Source: Mesorhizobium sp. 65-26
Lineage (GTDB): Bacteria > Pseudomonadota > Alphaproteobacteria > Rhizobiales > Rhizobiaceae
Assembly: GCA_001899205.1 (NCBI GenBank)
Contig: MKVL01000030.1
Location: 62,001-126,000 of the forward strand
Direction: 5' to 3'
DNA length: 64,000 nt
The position numbers and the translations under genes were made by a program. Position 1 is the first letter of the stretch; each line of letters begins with the position of its first letter. The notes beneath the pieces are model-generated. The model was not told where the DNA came from. It was given only the letters and a program-made list of their open reading frames with translations, and ran no database searches. This document shows positions 25,532 through 35,358 of this stretch, piece by piece.

Positions 25532-26089
25532 TCAGCGGCCACTGTTTTCGGCCATCTCCAGCAACGCCTGCACCGAGCGCCAGTTGCGCGCGGTGCCCGG
25601 CACCTTCAGCACGCGCGGGATGAGATTGGCGAACACCGACTTGCCGAGCCCATCCGGCGCATGGAGGTAGAGCACGTCGCGCCTGACCTCGAAGCGCTCG
25701 GGTCCTGTGCATTTCTCGGCGAGCCGGGCGATCTCTTCCGATGTTGGCTCGCGTTCGAGCGCATAGGCATGAAGCGTCTTCGGAGCGTCGGCGGCTTCCG
25801 GATAGGGGTTTGCCGCCACCAGCCTGCGAAACCAGTCCACATCCCGCACCATGATGCGTGAATGGAAGCCCCATTTCTTCTCGAACGCCGCCTCGATCTT
25901 CGACGTCAGGGTCCCGGCGTCGGCATCTTCGGCACGAAAGACGACATTGCCGCTCTGCACATAGGTCTTGACGTCGCTGCAGCCGAGCTGCCCGAAAAAG
26001 GCCGCCAGTTCCGCCATCTTGACGATGCGGTTGCCACCGACATTGATGCCGGAAAACAGCGCCACGAAGACGTCCGGGGTCGCACTCAT
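25532..26089 (-). CDS. DUF1697-domain protein
   Basis: The 185-residue protein shows the DUF1697 pattern: FVALFSGINVGGNRIVKMAE, VKTYVQSGNVVFRAED and the C-terminal ARNWRSVQALLEMA. Its function is unknown. Its ATG overlaps the stop of ilvA in an ATGA arrangement, so the two are translationally coupled. The partnership with threonine deaminase may be only transcriptional. No signal peptide or metal motif is seen. Confidence 0.87.
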   Translation of the reverse strand: MSATPDVFVALFSGINVGGNRIVKMAELAAFFGQLGCSDVKTYVQSGNVVFRAEDADAGTLTSKIEAAFEKKWGFHSRIMVRDVDWFRRLVAANPYPEAADAPKTLHAYALEREPTSEEIARLAEKCTGPERFEVRRDVLYLHAPDGLGKSVFANLIPRVLKVPGTARNWRSVQALLEMAENSGR

Positions 26090-27342
26090 ATGATCAGTCC
26101 CGCAAGGGTCTCGTTCTCGGTAATGTCCTGATACTGGACGCCTTCGGTTACGAACTTCGCCTGCAACAAGTCGAAATTGCGCCGGTCCTTGGTCTCGATA
26201 CCGATCAGCACCGAACCGAAGTTGCGCGCCGACTTCTTGAGGTATTCGAAGCGGGTGATGTCGTCGTCGGGACCCAGCATCTCCAGGAAGTCGCGCAACG
26301 CGCCCGGACGCTGCGGAAAACGGATGACGAAGTACTTCTTCAGCCCTTCGAAACGCAGAGCGCGCTCCTTCACATCGGGCAGCCGCTCGAAATCGAAATT
26401 GCCGCCGGAGACGACCGCGACGATGGTCTTTCCCTTGATCTCCTTCCTGGGGAAATCCTTCAGCGCGTCGATCGCCAACGCGCCGGCCGGCTCCAGCACC
26501 ACGCCCTCGATGTTCAGCATCTCGATGATGGTGGCGCAAAGCCGATTCTCCGGGATCAGCCGCACGGCGTCCGCAGGGAAATCCTTGAGATGCCGAAGCG
26601 GCTCCCGACCGATCTCGGCGACCGCGGCACCATCGACAAAATTGTCAACCTTGGCGAGCTTGACCCTTTTGCCCGTGGCCAGGCTTTCACGAAGGCTCGG
26701 CGCGCCCGCCGGCTCGCAGAAGACGAAACGCGGCTCGACGCCCTGATCGGCGAAATAGTGCGAAACGCCGGCGGAAAGGCCGCCGCCGCCGACAGGCAGC
26801 GCAACGATGTCGGGCGCACGCCCACCCGGCATCTGCCGCGCGATCTCGTAGGCCACCGTCGCCTGGCCTTCGATGATGTCCTTGTGGTCGAAGGGAGGGA
26901 CCAGATGCGCTCCGGCGCTTTGCGTGAATTCGATCGCCGCCCGGTAGCAGTCGTCGAAAAAGTCGCCGACCAGCCTGATCTCGACAAATTCGCCGCCGAA
27001 GAGACGCGTCTTGTCGATCTTCTGCTGCGGCGTCGTCACCGGCATGAAGACCACGCCCTTGCGGCCGAAGTGACGACAGACGAAAGCGAAACCCTGCGCG
27101 TGGTTGCCCGCTGAAGCGCAGACGAAGAGCTCGGCGTCGCTGCCCGCCGCGAGTGCCTTGCGGAAGAAATTAAAGGCGCCACGGATCTTGTAGGAGCGCA
27201 CCGGCGAAAGGTCTTCCCGCTTCAGCAGGACGCGCGCGCCCGTCTTCTTCGACAGGTAGTCATTCTCCTGGAGCGGCGTTTCGGGAAATATCTGGCGGAT
27301 GGCTTCTGCGGCTGTCGCCACGCGGGAGGAAAAACTGCTCAT
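26086..27342 (-). CDS. ilvA: Threonine ammonia-lyase (threonine deaminase)
   Basis: IlvA deaminates threonine to 2-oxobutyrate, entering isoleucine synthesis. The 418-residue enzyme has the PLP lysine at Lys52 (VRSYKIRGAFNFF), the phosphate loop VGGGGLSAGV near residue 185 and a C-terminal ACT-like regulatory domain from about 330 (KYFVIRFPQRPGALRDFLEML). One ACT-like domain and this length suggest the shorter biosynthetic form. The coupled DUF1697 gene overlaps its stop codon. Confidence 0.93.
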   Translation of the reverse strand: MSSFSSRVATAAEAIRQIFPETPLQENDYLSKKTGARVLLKREDLSPVRSYKIRGAFNFFRKALAAGSDAELFVCASAGNHAQGFAFVCRHFGRKGVVFMPVTTPQQKIDKTRLFGGEFVEIRLVGDFFDDCYRAAIEFTQSAGAHLVPPFDHKDIIEGQATVAYEIARQMPGGRAPDIVALPVGGGGLSAGVSHYFADQGVEPRFVFCEPAGAPSLRESLATGKRVKLAKVDNFVDGAAVAEIGREPLRHLKDFPADAVRLIPENRLCATIIEMLNIEGVVLEPAGALAIDALKDFPRKEIKGKTIVAVVSGGNFDFERLPDVKERALRFEGLKKYFVIRFPQRPGALRDFLEMLGPDDDITRFEYLKKSARNFGSVLIGIETKDRRNFDLLQAKFVTEGVQYQDITENETLAGLII

Positions 27343-27405
27343 CTGACAAACCCCGGATCGTGGTTTCCGGCCCGGCTCGCCGCCTGGCGCGACGCTGCGA
27401 TGCGC

Positions 27406-28236
27406 TCAATCCAGAATTCGCCAGGACGAAAGCGGCCGATGCCAGAAAGGTTCGTAGTACACCGTCCCCCTGGAATACAACCCGGCGACGTAGCTGAGCG
27501 AGCTCTTGGCCATGATCAGGCAGTCTGCTTCGATCAGTCCCGAGAACGTGGCGAAGATGTCGGTGTCGAGCTCGAATTCACAGACATCGGGCAGTCCCTC
27601 GAAATCCGCCTCCGCGCCTTGCGAGAAGATCCGGACGCGATGTCCCGGGAAGTCGCGCAGCGCCGTCCCTATATGCCGCGCAAGTGTAGCGTTATCGGTA
27701 AAGCGCTTGGCGTAGGACGGCTGGCCGACGATGTCGCCGCGCCTGACATGGACCGCGATGGTCGGCGCCGCGAACGATCGCGGTGGCAGAGCCAATCGGG
27801 GGCGCAGATCACGGACGATGCCAGCGTAGAGATTCGGCTCACCGTCGGCGAAAGCATGGAAATGCTGCTGCGCCACGACGGCGGGGGGACCGCGATAGCC
27901 ACGAATGGCCGCCTCGCCGGTGACGACCGGAATGCGCCTCGGGACTTGGGCGACACCGAGACCCAGGTTGAATGCCTTCTCCCACCGGGCGGCGAATGCG
28001 GCCGGGTCCGCGCCATGCATCACCGCCGCGAACGGCGTGTGGAAATACGGCACCCCCATGGCGCGCGCGAACAGCATCGCCGACATCACCGCGTGCACCT
28101 GGGCGCCGCCGCCGTCGCGCTTGCCAAGACAGGTGACGCCGAGCATGACGCGGTCATCCAGCCTGGACAACTCGCGCGAATGGTCCTGTTCCCCCGGCCG
28201 CACTTTCCTACGGCCGAACCAGCGTCTTATCCCCAT
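27406..28236 (-). CDS. Putative glycosyltransferase-like protein with HVRRGD motif
   Basis: The 276-residue protein contains HVRRGD at about 163-168, the phosphate-binding motif of several fucosyltransferase-type enzymes, and SSLSYVAGLYS near 245-255, similar to the late Ser-rich motif of that superfamily. Overall family assignment is uncertain. No membrane segment is visible. The ATG at 28236 gives MGIRRWFGRRK; the upstream 35 residues of the open frame lack coding character. A role in surface polysaccharide fucosylation or a related transfer is inferred only. It is a single-gene unit. Confidence 0.6.
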   Translation of the reverse strand: MGIRRWFGRRKVRPGEQDHSRELSRLDDRVMLGVTCLGKRDGGGAQVHAVMSAMLFARAMGVPYFHTPFAAVMHGADPAAFAARWEKAFNLGLGVAQVPRRIPVVTGEAAIRGYRGPPAVVAQQHFHAFADGEPNLYAGIVRDLRPRLALPPRSFAAPTIAVHVRRGDIVGQPSYAKRFTDNATLARHIGTALRDFPGHRVRIFSQGAEADFEGLPDVCEFELDTDIFATFSGLIEADCLIMAKSSLSYVAGLYSRGTVYYEPFWHRPLSSWRILD

Positions 28237-28518
28237 ATCCTCATTCGTTCGAAAGCCATCTGGCCGCTTCTTCTCACGGCGACGAGAGCCGCCATGTTCA
28301 GGTCGATTGTCGCATGACCGGACCCGGCCTTGCCGCGCCACGCCTGAACCATCCTACCCCATTCCTGTTACCATTTTGGCTTTCACGCAACAGTGCTATG
28401 GCGCTGTCGCGACGCCGGTCGCATTTCATCCGCCGGCGACTTACTTCCGCCGCACTCTGGCTGTCGGGGGAGTTTGTCGCCGGGGTCGAATGGCCTTGCA
28501 GGAAATGGAACTGAAGAC

Positions 28519-29598
28519 GTGCCTTTGAAGAAGATCTGCATCTTTGCGCTTGCCTTGCTGGTTGCCGGTTGCGGCGGCGGCAAGCAGACCCAGGAACTGC
28601 TCGGCAGCGCCATCGTTCCGACGTCGGCGACCCAGATCGCCGGCAATCACAGCATCTTCATCGCCACGACCAGGAAAGCCTCGAACGATCCCAACAAGGT
28701 TTTCGACGGCGAGCGCTCGGCGACCCTCAACTACGCCCGCGTCAGCGTCACCGTTCCGCCGATCCACCAGACCGGCCAGATCGAGCGCCGCTCGCGCGGC
28801 AAATCGGACGATCCAACCAAGTACTTCATGGCCTCCGAAGTGGTCGGCTACGACACCGCGCCGAAGTTTTCCAGCGCGCTCAACGCCGATATCGCCGCGC
28901 GCGGCGGACGCGTGATCGTGTTCGTTCACGGCTACAACACCGGCTTCGACGACGCGGTCTACCGCCTCACCCAGATCGTCCACGATTCCGGTTATCCCGG
29001 CACGCCAGTGCTGTTTTCCTGGGCTTCCGGCGCCCGGACGACCGACTATGTCTACGACAAGGAAAGCGCCAGCGTCGCGCGTGACCAGCTCGAGGTGACG
29101 CTGAGGATGCTCGCTCAGTCGGGCGCCCGCCGCATCGACATCATCGCCCATTCGATGGGCACCTGGGTGACGATGGAGACGCTGCGCCAGCTGGCGATCA
29201 CCGGCGACCGCGACCTCGGCGGCAAGCTGGGCGACGTGGTGCTGGCCTCGCCCGACATCGACGTCGATGTCTTCAAGAGCCAGATGCGGCGCTACGGCAA
29301 GCCGGACAAGCCCTTCATCCTGCTTCTTTCCAACGACGACCGGGCGCTGCGCCTGTCCGGTCTCATCGCCGGATCGCGACCGCGCGTCGGCGATTACCGC
29401 AACGCATCCGACCTCGCCAGCTACGGGGTGACGGTTGTCGACCTGTCGAGTGTCAAGGGAGCCGATTCCTTCAATCACACCAAGTTCGCCGACAATCCGG
29501 CCCTGGTGCGAATGATCGGACAGCGCCTGCGCGAGGATGACGGTTTCGCCAGCGACCGCGATGTCACGGACCGTATCGGTCAACTTGGGCTGGACTGA
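28519..29598 (+). CDS. Lipoprotein alpha/beta hydrolase (DUF900), first of tandem pair
   Basis: The 359-residue protein begins with a lipoprotein signal, KKICIFALALLVAGC, with the lipobox Cys at residue 18. The hydrolase part shows VFVHGYNTGFDDAVYR, the nucleophile Ser212 in AHSMGTW, ASPDIDVDVF and a late NHTKFADNP with the likely catalytic His. This is the DUF900 family, esterase-like with unknown substrate, here tethered to a membrane. GTG 28519 is preferred; TTG 28525 is possible. A paralogue follows at 29773. Confidence 0.85.
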   Translation: MPLKKICIFALALLVAGCGGGKQTQELLGSAIVPTSATQIAGNHSIFIATTRKASNDPNKVFDGERSATLNYARVSVTVPPIHQTGQIERRSRGKSDDPTKYFMASEVVGYDTAPKFSSALNADIAARGGRVIVFVHGYNTGFDDAVYRLTQIVHDSGYPGTPVLFSWASGARTTDYVYDKESASVARDQLEVTLRMLAQSGARRIDIIAHSMGTWVTMETLRQLAITGDRDLGGKLGDVVLASPDIDVDVFKSQMRRYGKPDKPFILLLSNDDRALRLSGLIAGSRPRVGDYRNASDLASYGVTVVDLSSVKGADSFNHTKFADNPALVRMIGQRLREDDGFASDRDVTDRIGQLGLD

Positions 29599-29772
29599 TG
29601 CATGCAAGAGACTGTCTTGCGGCATGACTGGAGCGTTGCAATTTTGAACTGGACCAGACGCGCCGCTGCCTCTATCGACATCGATGGGATCGTGCCGCGG
29701 TGTGCCTTGCTCGCGACGCGGCAGAATTCGTGAGCGCCCCCGGGGCGGGGCGCCAGCCGGAACGGTGTTGAC

Positions 29773-30930
29773 GTGCGATCGATGCGCCTGACCGTGATCA
29801 TCCTGACGGTGCTGCTCGCCGGCTGCGCGGGCCGCGGCTCGCATGACCTGCTGGCCAAGACAAATGTTTCGGCGCCGGCATCGGAAATCGCCGCCACGCA
29901 CGAGATTTTCGTGGCCACGACCCGCCAGAAGGCGACCAAGGATCCCCGTCAGGTTTTCGACGGCGACCGCTCTCTGACGACGAGCTTCGCACAAGTCGAG
30001 ATGACCGTGCCGAAAGTCCATCAGGTCGGCAACATCGAGCGGGCGCGCGGATCGGCCAATCCCGATCCGGCGAAGGACTTCACCGCCCATGGCGTCACTT
30101 TTTATGACGGCGCGCCGCAGTTCTCCAAGGCCGTCGGGGCCGACGTCGCCATGCGCGGCAAGCGCGCGCTGGTGTTCGTGCACGGCTTCAACAACGGCTT
30201 CGATGACGGCATCTACCGGATCACGCAGATCGTGCACGACACGAAGTACCCTGGCACGCCCATCCTGTTCTCGTGGGCTTCGGCCGGCAAGACGACCGGT
30301 TACATCTATGACAAGGAAAGCGCCAACGCGGCGCGCGACGATCTCGAGGCGACGCTGCGCATGCTGGCGAAGACGCAGGTGAAGAGCATCGACATCATCG
30401 CCCACTCCATGGGCACCTGGGTGACGATGGAGGCGCTGCGCCAGCTCGCGATCACCGGCGATCGCGACCTGGGGGGCAAGCTCGGCTATGTCATCCTCGC
30501 CTCCCCCGACATCGATGTCGACGTTTTCAAGAAACAGATGATCCGCTACGGCAAGCCCGACAAGCCGTTCGCCATCCTGCTTTCCGGCGACGACCGCGCG
30601 CTGAAGCTCTCCACCCTGATTTCGGGCGACAAGCCGCGCGTCGGCGATTATGGCGATGCCGCCGACCTCGCCAGCTATGGCGTATCCGTGGTCGACCTGA
30701 CCAAGACCAAGGGGGCCGATCGGCTCAACCATGCCAAATTCGCCGACAACCCCTTCCTGGTGCAGCTTATGGGCGATCAGCTACGCACACCGGCCGGCCT
30801 CGCCAGCGACGACACTGATCCAGCCCAACTGGACAATCTCGGGCAAGGTCTCGGCAAGGCCGTTGGTTCGGTGGCCGAAATCGTCATCACCACGCCGTTC
30901 AAGGTGCTGACGGTCGCCACCGGGGGCTGA
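29773..30930 (+). CDS. Lipoprotein alpha/beta hydrolase (DUF900), second of tandem pair
   Basis: The 385-residue paralogue has the lipobox Cys at residue 18 (LTVLLAGC), VFVHGFNNGFDDGIYR, nucleophile Ser212 in AHSMGTW and NHAKFADNP. Long runs are identical to the first copy, for example ASPDIDVDVFK and LRQLAITGDRDLGGKLG. It differs by a C-terminal extension of about 30 residues. GTG at 29773 is used, with ATG at 29782 as an alternative. The 174-base gap suggests separate or read-through expression. The substrate is unknown. Confidence 0.85.
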   Translation: MRSMRLTVIILTVLLAGCAGRGSHDLLAKTNVSAPASEIAATHEIFVATTRQKATKDPRQVFDGDRSLTTSFAQVEMTVPKVHQVGNIERARGSANPDPAKDFTAHGVTFYDGAPQFSKAVGADVAMRGKRALVFVHGFNNGFDDGIYRITQIVHDTKYPGTPILFSWASAGKTTGYIYDKESANAARDDLEATLRMLAKTQVKSIDIIAHSMGTWVTMEALRQLAITGDRDLGGKLGYVILASPDIDVDVFKKQMIRYGKPDKPFAILLSGDDRALKLSTLISGDKPRVGDYGDAADLASYGVSVVDLTKTKGADRLNHAKFADNPFLVQLMGDQLRTPAGLASDDTDPAQLDNLGQGLGKAVGSVAEIVITTPFKVLTVATGG

Positions 30931-31036
30931 TCGTCAACGCCCGAGGCAGCAAGCCGGAGCGGGACGAGATATTGAACGTCCCATCCTATCCCTTTGATTC
31001 AGAAGTCTTTACTCCGCAGTTCGCCTGGCCGCGCGA

Positions 31037-32854
31037 CTATAAGAACAGGTCTACCTTCTGGAATGTCTTGACGTCTACCAGGCCGACATCCGATATCCGC
31101 AATTCCGGGATGACGACCAGGGCAAGCAACGAGTGCTGCATATAGGCGTTGTTCAGCGAACAGCCCATCTCCCGCATCGCCTCGGTAAGCCGCTCCGCCT
31201 TGGCCGCGACGATTTCGGCGCGCTCATCCGACATCAAGCCGGCGATCGGCATCTCGACCAGCGCCAGTTCCTTGCCCCGCGAGAACATCACGACACCGCC
31301 GCCGACCTCGGCGAGGCGGTTCGCCGCCAGCGCCATGTCCTGCTTGTTGGTGCCGACAACGATGATGTGGTGCGAGTCGTGCGCCACGCTCGAAGCCATC
31401 GCGCAGTCGCCGACATAGCCGAAACCGGAGACGAACGCGTTGGTGACGCTCCCCGTGCCCCTGTGGCGTTCGACCAGCGCGATCTGGCAGACGTCGTTGC
31501 GGCGATCCATGGCGACAAGCCCGTCCTCCACGACGAGATCCGCCTCCAGCGCCCGCGTCGGCGCCTGGTTTTCGATCACGCCGATCACCCTTGCCCGGAC
31601 CTTGTTCGCGCCCTCGGGGGCAGCGATGTCGAAGTCCTCGGCCAGGAGCGACTTGCCGATCCGGACCGTGTTCTTCGCCGTCTGCGGATAATCGTAAGCG
31701 GGAATGTCGATTTCGAGCCGACCGCCTCTGGCAAGCCTGATGCCGCGTCCGTAGACCTCGTCGATGGTCATCTCGGCGAGATCCGACACGATCAGCAGGT
31801 CGGCAAGCCGACCCGGAGCGATCGAGCCGAGCTCTCGTTCGAGCCTGAAATGCTGGGCCGTGTTGATCGTCGCCATCTGGATCGCCGTCACCGGCTTCAG
31901 GCCCTGACGGATGGCGTGCCGGACCACGCGATCCATATGGCCCTCGTGGACAAGCGTGCCCGAATGACTGTCGTCGGTGCACAGGATGAAGTTGCGCGGA
32001 TCGATACCGCCTTCGGTCACCGCCTTGATCTGCGCCGCCACGTCGTACCAGGCAGATCCCAGCCGCAACATCGCCTTCATGCCCTGGCGTACGCGCGCGA
32101 TGGCGTCCTCGGCGCGCGTGCCTTCATGGTCGTCTTCCGGTCCGCCGGCGACATAGCCGTGGAACGGCAGGCCGAGATCGGGCGAGGCATAGTGCCCGCC
32201 GATCGTCTTGCCGACCCTTGCGGTTGCGGCGATCTCGCCAGCCATCACGGGATCGTTCGCCGCGACGCCGGGAAAATTCATGACCTCGCCGAGACCGATA
32301 ATGTTCTCCCAGGTCATTGCCTCGACCACGTCGTCCACGGTCAGCTGAGCGCCGGCGTGCTCCAACCCAGGCGCCGACGGAACGCAGGAAGGCATCTGGA
32401 CATGGACGTTGATCGGCATCGCCACCGCCTCGTCGTGCATCAGCCGCACACCCGGCATGCCCAGCACGTTGGCAATCTCGTGCGGATCGATGAACATGGA
32501 CGTGGTGCCATGCGGGATCACCGCGCGGCAGAACTCCGTTACCGTGACCATGCCGCTTTCGACGTGCATATGCGCGTCGCAAAGGCCGGGGACGAGATAA
32601 CGCCCGGCGGCATCGACCACCTTGGTCCCCTTCCCGATCGCGTGGCTGGCGTTCGGCCCGCAATAGGCGAAACGGCCGCCGGCAATGGCAATGTCGGTCG
32701 CGGGCACGATCTCGCCCGAATGCACGTTCACCCAACGCCCGTTACGGATCACGAGATCCGCCGGCTTCCGGCCCATCGCCACGTCGACCAGATGGGTGGC
32801 CATTTCGGCCCATGGGCGGGGCTTCGAGGCAGACGCCGGGGATTGGTTGACCAT
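31037..32854 (-). CDS. ade: Adenine deaminase
   Basis: The 605-residue protein matches the bacterial Ade family of metallo-amidohydrolases, which convert adenine to hypoxanthine plus ammonia in purine salvage. Metal ligands His95 and His97 lie in LCDAHMHVESGM. The FIDPHEIANVLG block, CTDDSHSG and the C-terminal VVGTNKQDMALAANRL, GGGVV region are family hallmarks. The ATG at 32854 follows AGGAG, so the TTG at 32872 is rejected. It stands alone and is divergent from the porin gene. Confidence 0.93.
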   Translation of the reverse strand: MVNQSPASASKPRPWAEMATHLVDVAMGRKPADLVIRNGRWVNVHSGEIVPATDIAIAGGRFAYCGPNASHAIGKGTKVVDAAGRYLVPGLCDAHMHVESGMVTVTEFCRAVIPHGTTSMFIDPHEIANVLGMPGVRLMHDEAVAMPINVHVQMPSCVPSAPGLEHAGAQLTVDDVVEAMTWENIIGLGEVMNFPGVAANDPVMAGEIAATARVGKTIGGHYASPDLGLPFHGYVAGGPEDDHEGTRAEDAIARVRQGMKAMLRLGSAWYDVAAQIKAVTEGGIDPRNFILCTDDSHSGTLVHEGHMDRVVRHAIRQGLKPVTAIQMATINTAQHFRLERELGSIAPGRLADLLIVSDLAEMTIDEVYGRGIRLARGGRLEIDIPAYDYPQTAKNTVRIGKSLLAEDFDIAAPEGANKVRARVIGVIENQAPTRALEADLVVEDGLVAMDRRNDVCQIALVERHRGTGSVTNAFVSGFGYVGDCAMASSVAHDSHHIIVVGTNKQDMALAANRLAEVGGGVVMFSRGKELALVEMPIAGLMSDERAEIVAAKAERLTEAMREMGCSLNNAYMQHSLLALVVIPELRISDVGLVDVKTFQKVDLFL

Positions 32855-33029
32855 AAGGGAACTCCTGTTCAATGCGGCTGTACCGAGCCGCCCCGTCCAC
32901 CGCCCGGCAACCGCCCTGAACTGGCGATTCCTCGACGGTCCGCGGACACGGCGGAAATGTGATTCCGTTTTATCGCAAAAGCGGGTACTTTCCTTGGCGA
33001 TCTTTCTGAATCAGCATTCGGGAGGTTCG

Positions 33030-33698
33030 ATGCGTCGCCTGACGCTCGCCAGTGCCTGCTTTCTCGTGACGGCGGCCAGCCCGGTCCTTGCCGCCGATGT
33101 GACGGCCGGCCCATCCATGACCTCGCCCGGCTTCGACTGGACCGGCTATTACGCAGGCCTGCAAGCTGGCTACGGCTGGGGCCAAGCCGATATCAACGGC
33201 ACATCGGGGCCGCCCTTCTCCACATCGTCCGACCCCGCCGGGGGCTTTGTCGGCGGGTATGTCGGTGGCCTGTGGCAATTCAACCAGGCGGTCCTCGGCG
33301 CGGAAGCGGAACTCAACTATGCCTCGATTGGCGGCTCGTCTTCGCTGGGCGCCGGAAACAGCTTTGGTTCGGACGTCAGGTGGTTCGGCTCCATCGACGC
33401 CAAGGCCGGCTTTGCCATGGATCGCGTGCTGATCTATGGCGTCGGCGGCCTCGCCTTCGCGGGGATCGAGACGTCGCAGCAGGCTGGCTCCGCCGCCTTC
33501 TCCGAGACGCGCAGCAAGGCCGGCTGGACGGTCGGCGCCGGCATCGACTACGCCTTGACCGACCAGTTCGTGGTGGGCGCGCAATATCGCTATTACGATT
33601 TCGGCTCCGAACATTTCGACGGGACGAACGGCTTCTCCGACCGGGACCAGTCCACCAACCTCAACACCGTGCGCCTCAATCTCAGCTACAAATTCTAG
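33030..33698 (+). CDS. Outer-membrane beta-barrel protein, Omp25/Omp31-like
   Basis: The 222-residue protein has a signal peptide (LTLASACFLVTAASPVLA, cleavage near residue 21) and an eight-strand beta-barrel pattern: DWTGYYAGLQAGYGWGQ as first strands and a C-terminal NTVRLNLSYKF ending in Phe, the outer-membrane sorting signal. It belongs to the alphaproteobacterial Omp25/31 porin-like family. GGAGG precedes the ATG. The role is structural or related to envelope stability; pore activity is uncertain. Confidence 0.9.
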   Translation: MRRLTLASACFLVTAASPVLAADVTAGPSMTSPGFDWTGYYAGLQAGYGWGQADINGTSGPPFSTSSDPAGGFVGGYVGGLWQFNQAVLGAEAELNYASIGGSSSLGAGNSFGSDVRWFGSIDAKAGFAMDRVLIYGVGGLAFAGIETSQQAGSAAFSETRSKAGWTVGAGIDYALTDQFVVGAQYRYYDFGSEHFDGTNGFSDRDQSTNLNTVRLNLSYKF

Positions 33699-33931
33699 TC
33701 GGCCAAGCGCGGGTACCGCGCTCTGACAGCAGCGCGGCCGATGCCGGTGCTCCTCCCGGGAAAGTGACTTGCTCGAACTGCTGTGAGCCACGAGCATGGC
33801 CACCTCGATGGGAGCACATTTAACGCGGAACCATTCCCGGCGTCATGCGTTGGCCGATGCTTCCCTCGAAGCTTATCCAACCTTCGGCCACGCGACCCTC
33901 CCTTCGCGCCGGCCTGTTTTGCGAGACTGCC

Positions 33932-34231
33932 ATGCATACCAAACTGATGTTCGACCCCATCGCGGTGTCGGTGGGCCCCGGTCACAGGCGCGAACTGTCA
34001 ACGCTTTCCGAGTTGCATCAGTTCATGGACGAATTCGATCCGTCCCGTCGCGGAAAGGCCTATGGCGCGACGGCTCGAGCGGTCGAGGCGGCACGCACCG
34101 GCGAAGGATCGATCGAACAGGCGAGCGCCGCTTTCCTCGCCTTCGCCAAGGCCGCGGGCATTCTTTGGCCGGACGATGGCTCCATCTACGTGAAGCCTTC
34201 CGTCCAGGGTTTCGGCGGCTACGCCATGTAG
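33932..34231 (+). CDS. DUF982-domain protein
   Basis: The 99-residue protein follows the rhizobial DUF982 pattern: MFDPIAVSVGPGHRRELSTLSEL at the start, then ATARAVEAARTGEGSIEQASAAF and the end FAKAAGIL. The ATG at 33932 was chosen because the upstream extension (from 33845) is Arg/Pro-rich and unlike the family. DUF982 proteins are short, abundant in rhizobia and of unknown function. A second family member is at 40336. It converges on the antiporter gene. Confidence 0.72.
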   Translation: MHTKLMFDPIAVSVGPGHRRELSTLSELHQFMDEFDPSRRGKAYGATARAVEAARTGEGSIEQASAAFLAFAKAAGILWPDDGSIYVKPSVQGFGGYAM

Positions 34232-34269
34232 AGTATCGGCCGGCGGACCGCGATCGCCCAGGCACAGCT

Positions 34270-35358
34270 TCACGGCACGGCGATCAGCATCACATAGGCA
34301 ACGAAGATCACCAGATGCGCAAGGCCGGTCAGCACCGTGGTGCGGCCGGTGCCAAAACTGACGGCACTCATCGCAAGCGCCAGAAACAGCAGGATCGTAT
34401 CCCCCGGAGTAAGGCCAAGGGTAAGCGGATCGCCGGTGATGATACTGGCGATTGCGACCGCCGGAATTGTCAGGCCAATGGTGGCGCAGGCGGAACCCAA
34501 AGCGATGTTCATTGCGCGTTGGGTTTCGTTGCGGAAGGCGGCCTTCATCGCCGAAATCCCTTCCGGCAGCAAAACCACAAGCGCGATCATTGCGCCGACG
34601 ATGGCGTCCGTTTGCTTGACCTCGAGATAGGCCAGACCGTCTTCGACGCCTGCCGCCACTTGCTCGGTCAGCAGGACTACGCCCGCGAGCCCGATGAGCA
34701 GGAAGAACAGGTGGGATACTATTCCTCCGTTTTCCTCGACAGCCAAATGAGCAGCATCCGTCCGCTCCGTCGGATCACCATCGAGGAAATCGGCTTTCTG
34801 GCCATGGCTCTGCGCAAAGACAAAGCTGACGTAGAGCATAAGGGACAGTACCGCGACGAAGCCAAGCTGGACGGGCGAGAACGTGCCCAGCCCCGTCGTC
34901 AGCGTGTAGTTCGGCAGCACCATGGTCAGAACGGTCAGAGCCAGCAGAACCGACAGCAGAGCGCTGGTACCCTGACGTTTGATGTCCTGATACCGGTGGC
35001 GCCACCCCCCAAGCATCAGACAGGCGCCGACGATACCGGTGCAGACAATCATGACAGTCGAGAAGACAGACTCACGCGCCAGTGTCGGGTTTGTGTCGCC
35101 ATGCTGCATCATCGAGAGAATGATCGAAACCTCGATGGTGGTGACGACAAACGTCAGCACCAGAGTGCCGTAGGGCTCACCGACACGATGGGCGATGGCC
35201 TCGGCGTGATGCAGCGCCGCGAACACAGTGAACATCACAAGAATGATGGCGAGCGTATCGACCGCAAGCAGGAGACCAAAAGAGCCGGTGATCGGCAGCG
35301 CATGCGAGTGCAGAAGCATCGCGAGCAGGAAGCAGGCAATGGGCACATAGTTCGACAT
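34270..35358 (-). CDS. chaA: Calcium/proton antiporter, CaCA (ChaA) family
   Basis: The 362-residue inner-membrane protein has about eleven hydrophobic spans and two inverted sodium/calcium exchanger repeats: GEPYGTLVLTFVVTTIEVSI near 70-90 and VLLPEGISAMKAAFRNETQ near 270-290, each with the conserved acidic residue. This matches ChaA-type Ca2+/H+ or Na+/H+ antiporters. The open frame continues to 35625 but M at 35358, after AAGGG, gives the family length. An acidic cytosolic loop (DFLDGDPTERTDAA) separates the halves. Confidence 0.9.
   Translation of the reverse strand: MSNYVPIACFLLAMLLHSHALPITGSFGLLLAVDTLAIILVMFTVFAALHHAEAIAHRVGEPYGTLVLTFVVTTIEVSIILSMMQHGDTNPTLARESVFSTVMIVCTGIVGACLMLGGWRHRYQDIKRQGTSALLSVLLALTVLTMVLPNYTLTTGLGTFSPVQLGFVAVLSLMLYVSFVFAQSHGQKADFLDGDPTERTDAAHLAVEENGGIVSHLFFLLIGLAGVVLLTEQVAAGVEDGLAYLEVKQTDAIVGAMIALVVLLPEGISAMKAAFRNETQRAMNIALGSACATIGLTIPAVAIASIITGDPLTLGLTPGDTILLFLALAMSAVSFGTGRTTVLTGLAHLVIFVAYVMLIAVP

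Noticed and set aside
28441-30732. A 763-residue open frame antisense to the two DUF900 genes
   Set aside because: It shows internal repetition only because the plus-strand genes are paralogues; no domain fits.
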